Below are positions 41,483 to 49,798 of a stretch of DNA of 64,000 nt, piece by piece (the stretch's first letter is position 1; every line of letters begins with the position of its first letter). The translations under genes and the position numbers were made by a program. The DNA comes from JAHEZL01 sp046074525 (GTDB taxonomy: Bacteria > Bacteroidota > Bacteroidia > Flavobacteriales_C > GCA-002722245), in assembly GCA_046074525.1 (NCBI GenBank), contig JBJTOK010000030.1, forward strand, positions 1 through 64,000. Direction: 5' to 3'. The notes below the pieces were generated by a model. It was not told the origin of the DNA. It worked only from the letters and a program-made list of their open reading frames with translations, and ran no database searches.

Positions 41483-42913
41483 TCACATTGTGTTTCTGGG
41501 GTCTATCATGGTTTTATTGGGTTGTTTTTCTTGAGTGGAAAACACCTGAAACTCCGTACCTCTTGGATGATAACGGTTTTTGCTGGTGATAGCAACGCCA
41601 TCTTCAACTTTAGCGGCAATATCGGTATCATGAATAATCTCCTGCGATCCGCGCATTTTGCCGTCTTTAGTGGATTGTGATATGGTGATGAATCCCGATT
41701 GCGGGTAGTGTTCTCGTAGTTCTCTCAAGCGTGGCGCATCAATCTTAAGAGTGTCGAGACTGTCAATGAAAATAAAATGAAATTTATCGTTCGGATTCGG
41801 CAGGGCTTTAACCGCATTGGTTTTTCTTTGGTCTCTTACGTGGGCATATATCTGTGTTGCACTGATACTTTTATGCCCAAGTAGTTTCGATACCGTCCAT
41901 AAATCACCTTCGGGGCTATTTTCCAAAACATTGGTGGCGAAGGTGTGCCGCCCAGTATGAAAGTGCATTCGCGGTTTTTCTATCCCTGCTGCTTCAGCCC
42001 ATAGTTTTAAAGAATAAGAAACCTTTTTATAAATTTTATCTGTTCCTTCTATTTCCTTCGCTTTCGGGAAAACGAAGAGGCTTTTGTCTTTGTTTTTCTC
42101 TTGTTCTTTTTTCCGCTCTTGCAATATTTCAACGGCTTGAGGAGAAAGCGGAAGGTATTCTATATCCTCCGTTTTTTCCTGCTCAAAATAAATAAACCAT
42201 TCTTCCTGCCCATCAATCATTTTGGTAATGATTTCCGACCAGCGCAGCGGATTAACGTCACTCCAACGAAGTCCTGTAAAGCAGGAAAACAAGTAAGCCT
42301 GTTTATATTGAACTTCTATGTTATAAGGGGTTTCCCATAATTTTTGTAGTTCATCAATCGTAAAGGCACTACGAAAGATCGGTTTTAGTTTTAATCTTTC
42401 GTGACGGGGAATTTTTCGCATAGGATTTACATATATAATGTCCTTCCTCACTGCTTCCTCCAAAGCGGTGAAAATTGTTTTTAGGTAATAAATGGTACAG
42501 TTGTTACTCACCCTGTTAAGCATGAATTTACTGAACTCTTTAATCCAATCGGGGTTTATGGAATGAAAAGGAATAAGTTTGCCATTGGCAAAAGTTTGGA
42601 GGTGCTTCAAAGTTTTTAGGTTATTGCGTTGATTCGCCTGCTTCCCTTTGGCGTAGGTTTCAAACCAAGCTATAAAATCAGCTTTGCGTTTGCTTTTGTC
42701 TTGAAGCCCGTTGTCCTGAACAATCAATTCATTTTCTCGCTGCGACCTGATTTGTTGAGCAAGCTTTCTTTTTTCTTTGTCCTGCTCGGTCGGACGGTTT
42801 TTGTTGATGCAAATGTTTAGAAACTCGTAGCGGCGTTTCTTGTTGTGGTAAATGTCGAGGTAAAAGGATACTTGACCATTTCCCAACTTTTTTTCTCTCA
42901 AATAAACTCCCAT
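41483..42913 (-). CDS. Tyrosine recombinase fused to the second half of a RadA/RecA-like ATPase
   Basis: The first 360 residues are a standard Bacteroidota integrase: arm-binding domain (1-45), SAM-like core-binding domain (about 75-165) and catalytic domain with Arg216 (GLRWSD), Lys247, His319-x-x-Arg322 (HTGRH), His347 (GHKS) and nucleophile Tyr356. Such proteins normally end within about 30 residues of the tyrosine. Here residues 378-458 resemble the part of RadA/RecA-type ATPases from the Walker B strand on: HFIFIDSLDTLKID, then FITISQSTKDG, RGSQEIIHDTD and TSKNRYHPRGTEF. The Walker A half is absent. This looks like a fusion to a neighbouring ATPase gene after a deletion. Confidence 0.88.
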   Translation of the reverse strand: MGVYLREKKLGNGQVSFYLDIYHNKKRRYEFLNICINKNRPTEQDKEKRKLAQQIRSQRENELIVQDNGLQDKSKRKADFIAWFETYAKGKQANQRNNLKTLKHLQTFANGKLIPFHSINPDWIKEFSKFMLNRVSNNCTIYYLKTIFTALEEAVRKDIIYVNPMRKIPRHERLKLKPIFRSAFTIDELQKLWETPYNIEVQYKQAYLFSCFTGLRWSDVNPLRWSEIITKMIDGQEEWFIYFEQEKTEDIEYLPLSPQAVEILQERKKEQEKNKDKSLFVFPKAKEIEGTDKIYKKVSYSLKLWAEAAGIEKPRMHFHTGRHTFATNVLENSPEGDLWTVSKLLGHKSISATQIYAHVRDQRKTNAVKALPNPNDKFHFIFIDSLDTLKIDAPRLRELREHYPQSGFITISQSTKDGKMRGSQEIIHDTDIAAKVEDGVAITSKNRYHPRGTEFQVFSTQEKQPNKTMIDPRNTM

Positions 42914-42971
42914 AACACATGGTTTTAAAGGTTTAACAATATCCTTTCAAGCCCCATATTAAAAGCCTTTC

Positions 42972-43021
42972 GGGACTTTTGTTGGGGACTTTTGTTGGGT
43001 ACTTGAAGGTTCATGAACCTT
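42972..43021. promoter_or_regulatory. Tandem repeat and palindrome upstream of the recombinase gene
   Basis: GGGACTTTTGTTG occurs twice head to tail at 42972-42984 and 42985-42997. A perfect 16-base palindrome, AAGGTTCATGAACCTT, follows at 43006-43021. Both lie between the recombinase start (42913) and the right arm-type site (43034). They are in the place expected for a recombinase promoter operator or extra arm sites. Confidence 0.5.
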
Positions 43022-43033
43022 TGAAAACTATTG

Positions 43034-43056
43034 GAGTAACACACGGGTAACAAAAA
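43034..43056 (+). repeat. Right arm-type site (GAGTAACA-N3-GGGTAACAAAAA)
   Basis: Second copy of the bipartite motif found at 37802-37824, in the same orientation, 107 bases inside the right core. The two differ only in the spacer (AAG on the left, CAC here). Confidence 0.65.
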
Positions 43057-43163
43057 CCCGCAAAACCCTTCGATTTAGACCAAATTAGGCATAAATCGAA
43101 AATGTCGTAACTATTTGAAAATAAGACTTTAACTTGATTTAGTTAGCTTTTCCTTTGTTTTTT

Positions 43164-43184
43164 GCGGTCGCAATTTGCGACCTC
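43164..43184. other. Right attachment core palindrome
   Basis: The same palindromic core as at the left end but with T at the centre (43174) and GC instead of GA at its outer left. It restarts the ORF6N reading: GGTCGCAATTTGCGACCTCA leads directly into SSWGGIRHLP. Confidence 0.8.
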
Positions 43185-43478
43185 AAGTTGGGGAGGTATT
43201 CGTCATCTCCCCATGGCTTTCACCGAACAAGGAGTAGCAATGCTTTCCAGCGTATTGAACAGCAAAAAGCCATTGAAGTAAATATTCAAATCATTCGAAT
43301 TCTTACACGAATGAGGGAAATGATGCTTACACATAAAGACATTTTATTGAAGCTTGAACAAATGGAAAAACAAGTTGCAGAAAATCGTAAAGACGTTCTG
43401 TATATATTCGACTTGCTTAAGAAATTGGTACAGCAATCTAATGAACCACGGACCAAGATTGGATATAAATTATCTTAA
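43166..43478 (+). pseudogene. ORF6N-domain gene, 3' part, with an added frameshift
   Basis: Resumes the interrupted ORF6N protein with ATSSWGGIRHLPMAFTEQGV and MLSSVLNS, then loses frame in the A5 run at 43264-43268, where one A appears to be missing. The following frame reads KAIEVNIQIIRILTRMREM and a coiled-coil tail to the stop at 43476-43478, as in intact family members. So besides the insertion the gene has a one-base deletion, which may be real decay or a homopolymer error. Confidence 0.8.
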
Positions 43479-44390
43479 TTACTTCAAATAACTCAACACG
43501 CTATCCTTCATCATCTTCGCAATTTTCCTATTTCCCTCCGCTGTAAGATGCATACTGTCAAAACTAAAATCATCCATGTTTTCGATGGCATCCGACAAAG
43601 AAATGTATTTCACTTTTCCCTTGAATTTTTGGGCAATTAATTGTCGCACCAGTTTCTGCTGAATACTGTTGTAGCTTTTTGGCTGACAAACATAAAAAGT
43701 CTTGATGTTATTAGTGCTTAGATAAGTCAGTGTTTGCTCAAGGTAGTTCAGATATTCTCCGTAAGGTTTTTTATTGTTGAGGTATAAAGTCTGCGCTAGA
43801 GAATCGTTCTCTGTAAAATATTTAGACAGGGTATTTTTCAGTGCAACGGAATTCGGATTTCGTTTATCGAATACAGGTTTGCTCACTATATTTTCCGGTG
43901 TATTCCATAGTGTGTACTTGTCTTTCAGATAAAACCACAAAATAGTTTTGTATCCAAAAGCAGAGAATAGAAGATCACCGCCGCGGAAATTACTTAAATT
44001 GAAATCTTTAGGATTCCTGTCGTTGTATCCATCGTAAAGAATTGCAGCATCGTACTGGAGATAATCATAGTATTCTACATCGTGCGAAATACCGTAAATG
44101 CCTTGTCCGTTTGCCCCCAGGTTGGCGACGGTGAAGTTGCCTTTTTCAGCCAGTTCATGCTGAAGATAGAAGGGATAACTTTCGTCTTTGTTTAAGAGAT
44201 AACCAAAGGTAGTACTACCACCGAAACAGGCAATGCGGTATTCATTGCCTTCTTTATCGCCCAGGATTTCTCCCCTGTAGCCTTCGGTGTTGAAAGCCTG
44301 CGGCAGACGGTAATGTAAATAATAATCGGCGCTGAAAAGAAGCACAAGAAAAATGCCGAGAGCGATGCTTATATTTTTGAATGAAAGCAT
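43479..44390 (-). CDS. SGNH/GDSL-family hydrolase, membrane-anchored
   Basis: A 303-residue protein with an N-terminal membrane anchor (about 6-22) and an SGNH hydrolase domain facing the periplasm. Ser59 in CFGGST is the nucleophile; block II is in the GANGQG segment, block III in DGYND, and Asp278/His281 in DSMH complete the catalytic set. Such enzymes are esterases acting on lipids or modified sugars, for example O-acetyl groups on glycans; which one is unknown. It abuts the ORF6N remnant tail to tail, and pgi lies 15 bases upstream on the same strand, so they may share a transcript. Confidence 0.85.
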   Translation of the reverse strand: MLSFKNISIALGIFLVLLFSADYYLHYRLPQAFNTEGYRGEILGDKEGNEYRIACFGGSTTFGYLLNKDESYPFYLQHELAEKGNFTVANLGANGQGIYGISHDVEYYDYLQYDAAILYDGYNDRNPKDFNLSNFRGGDLLFSAFGYKTILWFYLKDKYTLWNTPENIVSKPVFDKRNPNSVALKNTLSKYFTENDSLAQTLYLNNKKPYGEYLNYLEQTLTYLSTNNIKTFYVCQPKSYNSIQQKLVRQLIAQKFKGKVKYISLSDAIENMDDFSFDSMHLTAEGNRKIAKMMKDSVLSYLK

Positions 44391-44405
44391 GCTCCCGGCA
44401 TTGTA

Positions 44406-46043
44406 TTATTTGTTCGCTTTGAAGAAAGCAATGAGTCCGTTGGTGGAACTGTCGTGACTGGTGATTTTATCTGCCGACTTCAATTCAGGTAAAATCTGGT
44501 TCGCCAGCTGTTTCCCCAATTCAACACCCCACTGATCGAAAGCATTTACATTCCAGATAATACTTTGTACATAGATTTTGTGCTCGTACATTGCTACTAA
44601 ACTGCCTAATGTAGCAGGAGTGAGTTTCTTGAAGAAAATAGTGTTGGTCGGACGGTTACCTGTGAATACTTTGTGCGGCAACAGGTCCTTAATATCTTTT
44701 TCATCCATTCCTGCTTTTACCAGTTCTGCTTTGGCTTCATCTGGCGTTTTTCCTTTCATCAGCGCTTCTGTTTGCGCGAAGAAATTCGACATTAATTTTT
44801 CGTGGTGGTCGCCAATAGGATTTTGTGATTGTACCGGAGCAAGGAAATCGCAAGGAATCAATTTAGTTCCCTGGTGAATCAATTGGTAGAAAGCGTGCTG
44901 ACCATTGGTGCCAGGTTCTCCCCAGATGATCGGTCCGGTAGAATAATCAATGATGTCGCCTACTTTCGTTACGCCTTTTCCGTTGCTCTCCATATCACCC
45001 TGCTGGAAATAAGCGGCAAAACGGTGCATGTATTGATCGTAAGGCAAAATAGCATGTGAATCGGCTTCAAAGAAATTGTTGTACCATACACCCAGCATCG
45101 CCAGGATTACCGGTACGTTTTTCTCGAAATCAGCAGTACGGAAATGCTCGTCCATATCGTGCGCACCTTGCAGCAGTCCTTCAAAATTCTCAAATCCGAT
45201 GTAAACGGCAATCGATAAGCCAATCGCCGACCACAGTGAATATCTTCCGCCAACCCAGTCCCAGAATTCAAACATATTGTTGGTATCGATACCAAAGGCG
45301 CTAACCGCTTTTGCATTCGTTGATAAAGCCACGAAATGCTTTGCGACCGCACTTTCATCTTTCGCTGTTTTCAAAAACCATGCTTTTGCTGTTTCAGCGT
45401 TGGTAAGGGTTTCCTGAGTGGTGAAAGTTTTTGAAGCAACGATAAACAAGGTGGTTTCAGGATTTACTTTTTTCAATGCTTCGGCGATGTGTGTGCCATC
45501 AACGTTGGATACAAAATGAATGTTTAATCCTTGCTGAGCGTACGGCTTTAAAGCCTCTGTCACCATGTACGGCCCCAAATCCGATCCGCCAATTCCAATG
45601 TTTACAATATCAGTGATGGATTTTCCGGTGTAGCCTTTCCAGTTGCCGGAACGTACCTTTTCACAAAAAGCTTTCATCTTCTGCAAAACAGCATTGATGC
45701 CTGGCATCACATCTTCGCCATCTACTAAAACCGGACGGTTGGATCGGTTACGCAATGCAGTATGCAACACTGCTCTTTTTTCAGTGTTGTTGATTTTCTT
45801 GCCCGAGAACATGTCTTCAATTCCGCGTTTCAATCCAGCCTCTCTTGCCAGCTCCATCAGCAATTTGAAAGTATCGGCAGTGATCCGGTTTTTGGAATAA
45901 TCAACCAGTATATCTTTGAACTGCGTGGAGAAATTTTCGAAGCGTTTTGCATCCTGCGTGAAATAATCGCGCAAATGATCATTTTTTACTTTGTTGTAAT
46001 GCTCTTGTAATTGGCTCCAGACTGGAAGTTCAGTGTGTTTCAT
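44406..46043 (-). CDS. pgi: Glucose-6-phosphate isomerase
   Basis: Interconverts glucose 6-phosphate and fructose 6-phosphate in glycolysis and gluconeogenesis. The 545 residues carry both family signatures: the DIVNIGIGGSDLGP stretch, and GxxxxNxxxFxQWGVELGK near the C-terminus (NAFDQWGVELGKQL). The catalytic Glu in GEPGTNGQHAFYQLIHQG and the late Lys region are intact. Divergent from the kinase-like gene at 46122. Confidence 0.97.
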   Translation of the reverse strand: MKHTELPVWSQLQEHYNKVKNDHLRDYFTQDAKRFENFSTQFKDILVDYSKNRITADTFKLLMELAREAGLKRGIEDMFSGKKINNTEKRAVLHTALRNRSNRPVLVDGEDVMPGINAVLQKMKAFCEKVRSGNWKGYTGKSITDIVNIGIGGSDLGPYMVTEALKPYAQQGLNIHFVSNVDGTHIAEALKKVNPETTLFIVASKTFTTQETLTNAETAKAWFLKTAKDESAVAKHFVALSTNAKAVSAFGIDTNNMFEFWDWVGGRYSLWSAIGLSIAVYIGFENFEGLLQGAHDMDEHFRTADFEKNVPVILAMLGVWYNNFFEADSHAILPYDQYMHRFAAYFQQGDMESNGKGVTKVGDIIDYSTGPIIWGEPGTNGQHAFYQLIHQGTKLIPCDFLAPVQSQNPIGDHHEKLMSNFFAQTEALMKGKTPDEAKAELVKAGMDEKDIKDLLPHKVFTGNRPTNTIFFKKLTPATLGSLVAMYEHKIYVQSIIWNVNAFDQWGVELGKQLANQILPELKSADKITSHDSSTNGLIAFFKANK

Positions 46044-46121
46044 ATATGTATTTTTTAAAAAACGGATTCAAAAAAATTACCCCCGACTGCAATAATATCA
46101 TTTTTTACTTAATTTGTTTTT

Positions 46122-46958
46122 ATGGAAAGCACATTCTTACAAGCGATTGAAGGTAAACTCAATGTGAAAATTGGAAAGGCTATTCCCGTATCAGGAGGAT
46201 CAATCAATGCTGCGTATTGCATCATTACAGACAAGGGAAAGTTTTTTGTAAAGTGTAATTCCGCTTCCCGCTATCCGGGAATGTTTGAAAAAGAGGCGGG
46301 GGGACTTCGTTTGCTGGCTTCCTCTGCTGCAATAGCATTGCCTGAAATAGTGTTGGAGGATGAATCGTTTTTGGTGTTGAAATGGGTAGAAGTGGGTCGG
46401 CGCAAAAGCAATTTTTATGAGATTTTCGGCCGACAACTTGCCGAAATGCACCGCTTTTCTAGTGCAAATTTCGGGTTGGATCATGATAATTATATTGGTT
46501 CATTGCAGCAAAAAAATGATTGGAAAAAATCGTGGACTGAGTTTTTTATTACCTGCCGCATCGAGCCCCTGCTGGAAAGTGCGAAGCAGCATCCATCGGG
46601 CATTCAAAAGAACTTGGCATCTCTTTACAAGCAATTGGATAATATTTTTCCTGTTGAGAAGCCTGCCTTATTGCACGGTGATTTATGGAGTGGAAACTAT
46701 ATGGTCAACGAAACAGGGAATCCTTTGCTGATAGATCCTGCGGTGTATTTTGGACATCGCGAAATGGACATCGCTATGACCACTCTTTTCGGTCGCTGTG
46801 ATGATGCTTTTTACCAAAGCTATCACAACGCTTATCCATTGCACCCTGGTTGGGAAGAACGCATTGATATTTGTAACTTGTACCCTTTATTGGTTCATGT
46901 CAATTTATTCGGCCGCAGTTATTGGTCGGGAGTAGAAAATATATTAAATCGATTTTAA
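46122..46958 (+). CDS. Fructosamine-kinase family protein
   Basis: A 278-residue member of the fructosamine-3-kinase/APH-like fold, which phosphorylates sugar adducts on proteins or small molecules in deglycation. The early SGGSINAAY loop, FVKCN with the ATP-binding lysine, the catalytic LLHGDLWSGNY loop (HGD-L-W-x-G-N) and IDPAVYFGHREMDIAM are all conserved. The next gene starts directly after its stop, so the two are translationally coupled. Substrate not known. Confidence 0.9.
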   Translation: MESTFLQAIEGKLNVKIGKAIPVSGGSINAAYCIITDKGKFFVKCNSASRYPGMFEKEAGGLRLLASSAAIALPEIVLEDESFLVLKWVEVGRRKSNFYEIFGRQLAEMHRFSSANFGLDHDNYIGSLQQKNDWKKSWTEFFITCRIEPLLESAKQHPSGIQKNLASLYKQLDNIFPVEKPALLHGDLWSGNYMVNETGNPLLIDPAVYFGHREMDIAMTTLFGRCDDAFYQSYHNAYPLHPGWEERIDICNLYPLLVHVNLFGRSYWSGVENILNRF

Positions 46959-47609
46959 ATGTCACAGCAAGCAATAGATCCTAAAGAACTGGCTAAAAAC
47001 CTGCGCAAACCCGAAGGTGATTTTGGTAAAAAAATTGGTGAATTCATGAATAAGGGAAATGCCTTTTCTTACGAAAAAATGAAAAAGCACTTGGCTTTGC
47101 AGGGAAAACCCAATTTGCTGGAAATTGGCTTTGGTAATGGCTTTACTTCAAAGGAAATTATGCAGCAAAGCAATTATTCCGGATTAGATTATTCGGCCGA
47201 TATGGTGCAGCAGGCTGAAATTCACTGTGCTGATGAAATCAAAAAAGGAGCGAAACTATTTTGTGGTGATATTCATCAAATGCCTTTTGCCGACGAGGTT
47301 TTCGATGTGGTTTTCACTATTAACACTACATATTTCTGGGATAAACCTGAGCAGGCTTTGAGTGAGTTGAGAAGAGTGATTAAACCTGGTGGCAGATTGC
47401 TTATAGGCATGCGCACAAAAGAAGATATGGATACTTTGTCAGAGATTACCCAAAATGGATTCATCATCCGTCCACTCCCGGTGGTAGAGGATTTGCTGAG
47501 GAAGGGTGGCTTCAAGAATGTTCAATATACGGTTTACTCCGATCCTGTGGCGGAAAGACCCGATGGGAAAGTAATTCAGCTGCACAGTGTGGTCTTTGAG
47601 GCGAGTTAG
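46959..47609 (+). CDS. SAM-dependent methyltransferase, class I
   Basis: A 216-residue soluble methyltransferase. Motif I reads LEIGFGNGFTSK (about 46-57), an acidic residue ends the second strand at LDYSADM, and post-I motifs GDIHQMPFADEVFDVVF and KPGGRLLIGM follow, as in the UbiE/Methyltransf_11 group. Its ATG immediately follows the TAA of the kinase-like gene, so they form a two-gene operon. Acceptor unknown. Confidence 0.88.
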   Translation: MSQQAIDPKELAKNLRKPEGDFGKKIGEFMNKGNAFSYEKMKKHLALQGKPNLLEIGFGNGFTSKEIMQQSNYSGLDYSADMVQQAEIHCADEIKKGAKLFCGDIHQMPFADEVFDVVFTINTTYFWDKPEQALSELRRVIKPGGRLLIGMRTKEDMDTLSEITQNGFIIRPLPVVEDLLRKGGFKNVQYTVYSDPVAERPDGKVIQLHSVVFEAS

Positions 47610-47655
47610 ACATCACATCAATATTTTTCCTATATTCAATTTCTATTTTTACACG

Positions 47656-48105
47656 ATGAGGTTGCTTGTCCCTATATTGCTGCTTATGCTGTTCATTGCT
47701 TCCTGCGCTGAACCCGAGGACTGTGAGCGCATCAATAAAACTTCCGATTGCCTTCCATACAACAACTGCAACATCCTGGAAAACTGGAAACTCAATAAAG
47801 TTGAAAAGCAATATACTTCTGCCCAGGATACTTTTACAAAGCCTTATTTAAAACAGGATTTGCTTTTGGTGTATGCCGATGGCTCCCTGCAATTGCGACT
47901 TGATAATATTTTGTCGCCTCTTGATAGATGGTCCTTTGCTTCCTGCCAGGAGTTGAAATTGTCTTCCTCCGCTTCCGATACTACTTTAACACTCCGAATC
48001 AATAAAATGGAGGCTGAGGCGATGCAATGGGAGTATACGTCAACCGAAACAGATAGCATTGCGACATGGAAGGTGGTGAATACTTTCTATTATTCCCGAC
48101 TCTGA
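47656..48105 (+). CDS. Small lipoprotein of unknown function
   Basis: A 149-residue protein with a lipoprotein signal: hydrophobic stretch and lipobox IASC with Cys at residue 15. The mature part has extra cysteines (in EDCERINKTSDCLPYNNCNI) that may form disulfides, then a beta-rich domain like those of other Bacteroidota lipocalin-like lipoproteins. ATG at 47656 is the first start that yields the signal peptide. No family recognised. Confidence 0.75.
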   Translation: MRLLVPILLLMLFIASCAEPEDCERINKTSDCLPYNNCNILENWKLNKVEKQYTSAQDTFTKPYLKQDLLLVYADGSLQLRLDNILSPLDRWSFASCQELKLSSSASDTTLTLRINKMEAEAMQWEYTSTETDSIATWKVVNTFYYSRL

Positions 48106-48169
48106 TTTTACCTTTTCCTGACGGATTCCCCGGATTATTTTCTCAATTTTACCTCGCTAAAATTTTATC

Positions 48170-49192
48170 ATGTCCCTGCAAAACGATCTCATCATCCGTG
48201 CCGCTAAAGGCGAAAAAGTAGAAAGAACTCCAGTTTGGCTCATGCGCCAGGCCGGTCGTATCCTCAAAGAATACCGCGATGTACGCGAAAAACTCTCCGG
48301 CTTCAAGGAGCTGGTGGAAACTCCCGAACTCGCAGCCGAAGTAACTATCCAGCCGGTTGATATCCTTGGTGTGGATGCCGCCATTATTTTCTCGGATATC
48401 CTGGTGATTCCCGAAGCTATGGGATTGACTTACCAGATGCTGGAAAATAAGGGGCCGTGGTTCGAAAAAACCATTAAAACACAAGCAGATATTGATCGCC
48501 TTATCGTTCCCAACCCTTACGAGAAATTGAGCTATACGCTGGATGCCATCAAAATCACGAAAAAGGAATTGGCCGGACGAGTGCCGGTGATTGGCTTTGC
48601 CGGTGCGCCCTGGACGATCTTCTCTTACATGATAGAGGGCAGTGGCAGCAAAACTTTCTCGAAATCGAAAAAGATGCTGTATACCAATCCAGCATTATCA
48701 CATAGTTTACTCGATAAAATCACGCAATCCACTATTCTTTATCTCAAGGCACAAATTGCTTCGGGAGCGGATATGGTGCAGGTTTTTGATAGCTGGGCGG
48801 GTATCTTGTCGCCAGAACAATACCGTGAATTTTCACTGCGCTATATTTCCCAAATCTGTGATGCGATTACCGAAGTGCCTGTGACCGTTTTTGCCAAAGG
48901 CGCTTTTTTCGCCAGGGAAGAAATGAGCCAGCTGAAATGCAATACTATTGGTCTCGACTGGAATATGGACATTGCTGAATCGCGCAAATTGATTGGTCCG
49001 GATAAAACTTTGCAAGGTAATATGGATCCTTGCGCTTTGTATGGTTCGTTTGATGATATCAAAAAACAAACACGCGTTATGCTTGATCAGTTCAAGGGTT
49101 CCCGTCATATTGCTAACCTGGGCCATGGTTTATATCCTGATACAAATCCTGATGCGGTGAGATGTTTTATTGATACGGTGAAAGAGTATTGA
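48170..49192 (+). CDS. hemE: Uroporphyrinogen decarboxylase
   Basis: Removes four carboxyl groups from uroporphyrinogen III to give coproporphyrinogen III in heme synthesis. The N-terminal signature RTPVWLMRQAGR (20-31), IIFSDIL, GFAGAPWT and the late GNMDP and NLGHG loops are present in 340 residues, the usual length. Other heme genes are not adjacent. Upstream is a lipoprotein and downstream a J-domain gene on the same strand. Confidence 0.97.
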   Translation: MSLQNDLIIRAAKGEKVERTPVWLMRQAGRILKEYRDVREKLSGFKELVETPELAAEVTIQPVDILGVDAAIIFSDILVIPEAMGLTYQMLENKGPWFEKTIKTQADIDRLIVPNPYEKLSYTLDAIKITKKELAGRVPVIGFAGAPWTIFSYMIEGSGSKTFSKSKKMLYTNPALSHSLLDKITQSTILYLKAQIASGADMVQVFDSWAGILSPEQYREFSLRYISQICDAITEVPVTVFAKGAFFAREEMSQLKCNTIGLDWNMDIAESRKLIGPDKTLQGNMDPCALYGSFDDIKKQTRVMLDQFKGSRHIANLGHGLYPDTNPDAVRCFIDTVKEY

Positions 49193-49225
49193 GGATTTAT
49201 TTGAAGTGATGTTAGACTTCAATAT

Positions 49226-49756
49226 TTGAAAACAAATCAGGCATATCAATTACTAGGACTTTCGCCCGGCAGTGATCTTGCGGCTGTTAAGAAAGCCTAC
49301 CGCAAAAAAGCGAAAGAAAACCATCCCGATGTCAACAAGCATCCCGATGCGCAAGTTCGCTTTGTGGAGATCAATGAAGCCTACGAATTTTTAGTGAAGC
49401 AGCTTACCGGCGCGCCTTTTACTACGTATAAAATCCCGAAGCATCGTCAACCAAAGCCATCAAAAGCATGGACGCCCCAGGATCGCCGTCGCGCAGGAAG
49501 AAGAGCTACTCAGTATTCGGCTTATCATTATGAAAGATTTGAAGAGGCTCTTTATGACAATGCTTTAGAGAGGATTTTTAATAAATACCGCAAAGTGGCA
49601 GAGCTTTTCATCATTATATCCGTGATAGGTTTTTATGTAGGCACTTTGGTGATACCGGTCGTTCAAATCGGAATAGGAGGCATCTTCGTCTGGGTGGGCA
49701 TTATGGTGGTTACCGCTCCTTTTCACAGAACTTTGTATCAGTATTTCAAAAAATAA
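49226..49756 (+). CDS. Membrane-anchored J-domain protein
   Basis: A 176-residue protein. Residues 1-65 are a J domain (AYQLLGLSPGSDLAAVKKAYRK, with HPD at 33-35) that would stimulate an Hsp70 partner. A basic linker follows at about 75-100, then two adjacent transmembrane helices at about 125-165. It lacks the Gly/Phe and zinc regions of DnaJ, so it is a specialised type III co-chaperone at the inner membrane. The start is TTG at 49226, as no ATG is in frame upstream. Confidence 0.85.
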   Translation: MKTNQAYQLLGLSPGSDLAAVKKAYRKKAKENHPDVNKHPDAQVRFVEINEAYEFLVKQLTGAPFTTYKIPKHRQPKPSKAWTPQDRRRAGRRATQYSAYHYERFEEALYDNALERIFNKYRKVAELFIIISVIGFYVGTLVIPVVQIGIGGIFVWVGIMVVTAPFHRTLYQYFKK

Positions 49757-49798
49757 TGTTTTTTCCTTTTCCTATATTTATCCACTTATTTACTTAAA

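Larger units (their letters stand above)
37724..43184. mobile_element. Integrated element carrying a tyrosine recombinase and a partial type I modification locus
   Basis: The element lies between two copies of a 21-base palindrome: GAGGTCGCAA-A-TTGCGACCTC at 37724-37744 and, with centre T and one arm change (GC for GA at the start), 43164-43184. Joining the ORF6N halves across either copy restores the ORF6N reading, which proves the insertion point. Cargo on the minus strand is a tyrosine recombinase next to the right end, then hsdM, a DUF1016 nuclease and an hsdS fragment. Just inside both ends are matching 23-base direct repeats. No transfer or replication genes are present, so it is an integrative element that has been reduced or relies on a helper. 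Confidence 0.85.
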
